Part shown: piece by piece, positions 20,525 to 22,149 of the stretch
Layout: every line of letters begins with the position of its first letter
Position numbering within the stretch: the first letter of the stretch is position 1
Source: Dehalococcoidia bacterium
GTDB lineage: Bacteria > Chloroflexota > Dehalococcoidia > Dehalococcoidales > UBA1222
Direction: 5' to 3'
Length of the DNA: 22,149 nt
Assembly (NCBI GenBank): GCA_009784845.1
Contig: WQXK01000009.1
Span: 1-22,149 of the forward strand
Translations under genes and position numbers: made by a program
The notes under the pieces: generated by a model
What the model was told of the DNA's origin: nothing
What the model saw: only the letters and a program-made list of their open reading frames with translations
Database searches by the model: none

Positions 20525-22149
20525 ATGCCTTACAATACCATTTTCATCAAGGGCGCACGCGAGCATAATCTCAAGAATGTTGACGTGGCGATTCCGCGCG
20601 ACAAGCTGGTGATTATTACCGGTGTTTCCGGCTCGGGTAAGTCCTCACTGGCATTTGATACCATTTATGCCGAGGGACAGCGGCGCTATATGGAGTCCCT
20701 CTCAGCCTATGCGCGACAATTTTTGGGGCGCATGGAAAAACCCGACGTGGACTACATTGAGGGGCTTAGCCCTGCTATTTCCATTGACCAAAAGGGGGTT
20801 AGTCACAATCCGCGCTCCACAGTTGGAACCATCACTGAAATTTATGATTATCTGCGCCTGCTTTTTGCGCGCGTAGGGCATCCGCATTGCCCGCAGTGTG
20901 GACGTGAGATTTCCATGCAAACGGTACAGCAGATTGTGGATGCTGTGCAGGCGTTGCCTGCCGGCTCGCGCATACTTGTACTTGCGCCAATTGTAAAAGA
21001 CCGTAAAGGCGAGTACAAAGAGGTCTTTGAGGAACTGCGCCGCAGTGGTTACGCCCGCGTGCGTGTTGACGGCACGACCATGGAGCTTGATAGTGATATT
21101 GAGCTGGATAAGAAAAAAAAGCACACCTTGGAGGTTGTTATTGATCGTTTGGTCATCGGGCAGGAAGGTAACTTGCCCCGCATTGCCGACTCGGTGGAAA
21201 CGGCACTCAAACAAGGCAAGGGGGTAGTGTTAATTTCCATAGTGGAAGGAGAGGAAATTCTCTTCTCCGAACAGTTTGCCTGTCCTGATTGCGGCATCAG
21301 TATAGGTGAGGTGGAACCCCGTACATTTAGCTTCAATAGCCCGCATGGTGCTTGTCCTGCCTGCACCGGTTTAGGCGTGAAAATGGAGTTTGACCCGGAA
21401 CTTGTAATACCGAACAAGGAGCTTTCACTCGCGGAGGGGGCAATTCATCCATACCAGTGGCAGACATGGTATTTCTCGCAACTGGAGAGTCTGGCGCAGC
21501 GGCACCATTTTTCGCTAAACACACCAGTGAAAGATCTCAATGCGGATTTTCTGCAGTTGGTGCTCTATGGAGAGGGCGGAGAGGCACATGTTTATCGCAA
21601 TCGTTTTGGCAGGCCTCGCCCGTATCATGACGGCTTTGAGGGCGTCATTCCGCGTCTTGAACGCCTGCATCGTGAAACCGAGTCTGAGCTGTCACGTATG
21701 GCACTTGAGCATTATATGGTGACATTGCCGTGTCAGGTCTGCGGCGGCAGGCGTCTTAAGCCTGAGGCACTTGCGGTGACCATAGGCGGCGTAAATATCG
21801 TACAGGCTGCTGGTATGTCTGTGAGTAAGTCAATGGAATGGGTCTCTGCCCTTGGTGCTGAGCAGACTGTCCTTAGCAATAAGGAGAGCACGATTGCCCG
21901 CGAAATTCTCAAGGAAATTTCATCGCGGCTGCGTTTTTTGGTGAATGTAGGGCTGGATTATCTTACGCTTGAGCGTTCTGCGGGAACACTTTCCGGCGGT
22001 GAGGGTCAACGCATCCGTTTGGCGACACAAATCGGTAGCGGACTGATGGGCGTGATGTATATTTGTGATGAGCCCACCATCGGCTTGCATCCAGCTGACA
22101 ACTATCGTCTGGTGGAGACATTCAAACATTTGCGTGATTTGGGCAACAG
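20525..22149 (+). CDS. uvrA: Excinuclease ABC subunit A (5' part, runs off the window)
   Basis: 541 codons are present of an expected ~940. Opening [12 protein letters not shown], Walker A GVSGSGKS (33-40), then [22 protein letters not shown] and SPAISIDQK, all UvrA hallmarks. Zinc-binding pairs occur at CPQC (about residue 120) and in the insertion domain CPDC ... CPAC; a further CQVCGGRRL block follows. Near the window end come the first ABC signature [18 protein letters not shown] and Walker [13 protein letters not shown]. UvrA dimers scan DNA for bulky damage and hand it to UvrB. ATG at 20525 with CAGG about 8 bases upstream. The frame is open to the last base. Confidence 0.97.
   Translation, partial: MPYNTIFIKGAREHNLKNVDVAIPRDKLVIITGVSGSGKSSLAFDTIYAEGQRRYMESLSAYARQFLGRMEKPDVDYIEGLSPAISIDQKGVSHNPRSTVGTITEIYDYLRLLFARVGHPHCPQCGREISMQTVQQIVDAVQALPAGSRILVLAPIVKDRKGEYKEVFEELRRSGYARVRVDGTTMELDSDIELDKKKKHTLEVVIDRLVIGQEGNLPRIADSVETALKQGKGVVLISIVEGEEILFSEQFACPDCGISIGEVEPRTFSFNSPHGACPACTGLGVKMEFDPELVIPNKELSLAEGAIHPYQWQTWYFSQLESLAQRHHFSLNTPVKDLNADFLQLVLYGEGGEAHVYRNRFGRPRPYHDGFEGVIPRLERLHRETESELSRMALEHYMVTLPCQVCGGRRLKPEALAVTIGGVNIVQAAGMSVSKSMEWVSALGAEQTVLSNKESTIAREILKEISSRLRFLVNVGLDYLTLERSAGTLSGGEGQRIRLATQIGSGLMGVMYICDEPTIGLHPADNYRLVETFKHLRDLGN

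Overview
The window reads as a chromosomal segment of an anaerobic, Gram-positive-like (probably single-membrane) bacterium with mid GC content. Surface proteins carry lipoprotein-type signals, the replication genes combine a DnaD-domain protein with a DnaC/DnaI-type loader, and RicT (PSP1) and a 2-hydroxyacyl-CoA dehydratase activator are present. The wording of DnaB and of the DNA polymerase III delta-prime P-loop (GLPHIGKMT) reminds me of Chloroflexota, class Dehalococcoidia; that is a recollection-based inference, not a database result.

Left part (1-10359, all genes on the minus strand) looks accessory. In transcription order from the right it holds: (i) a secreted protein of unknown function with two widely separated CxxCxGxG motifs (9613-10359); (ii) a three-gene molybdenum hydroxylase operon of the xanthine dehydrogenase family (9366 down to 4742), with a Tat-type, lipobox-bearing 2Fe-2S subunit, a 957-residue molybdopterin subunit interrupted by two glycine-rich repeat insertions, and an FAD subunit with an extra cysteine-rich loop, closed by a strong terminator; (iii) two lipoproteins with InlB-type B-repeats (4406 down to 2405); (iv) an ABC-ATPase/FtsX-type permease fusion (129-2270), followed directly by the start of a second copy whose first 98 bases are identical.

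Two tRNA genes (Gln-CUG and Glu-CUC, plus strand, 10565-10737) mark the change to housekeeping genes. Next comes a plus-strand run lysA - holB - ricT (10861-14183) that meets, tail to tail across a nested hairpin, a minus-strand replication operon. In transcription order that operon is rplI - dnaB - dnaD-like - a DnaC-like loader with two AAA+ domains - a small zinc-ribbon protein. Further right are trxB and a 2-hydroxyacyl-CoA dehydratase activator (minus), and divergently uvrA (plus), cut by the window end.

The most unusual items are the repeat-decorated, apparently membrane-anchored molybdenum hydroxylase with altered active-site motifs, the tandem-AAA+ helicase loader inside a complete helicase-loading operon, the precisely duplicated start of the ABC transporter, and the split CxxCxGxG secreted protein. 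Predicted promoters often carry an extended -10 (TGn), and the lysA promoter lies so close to its ATG that the message is probably leaderless.
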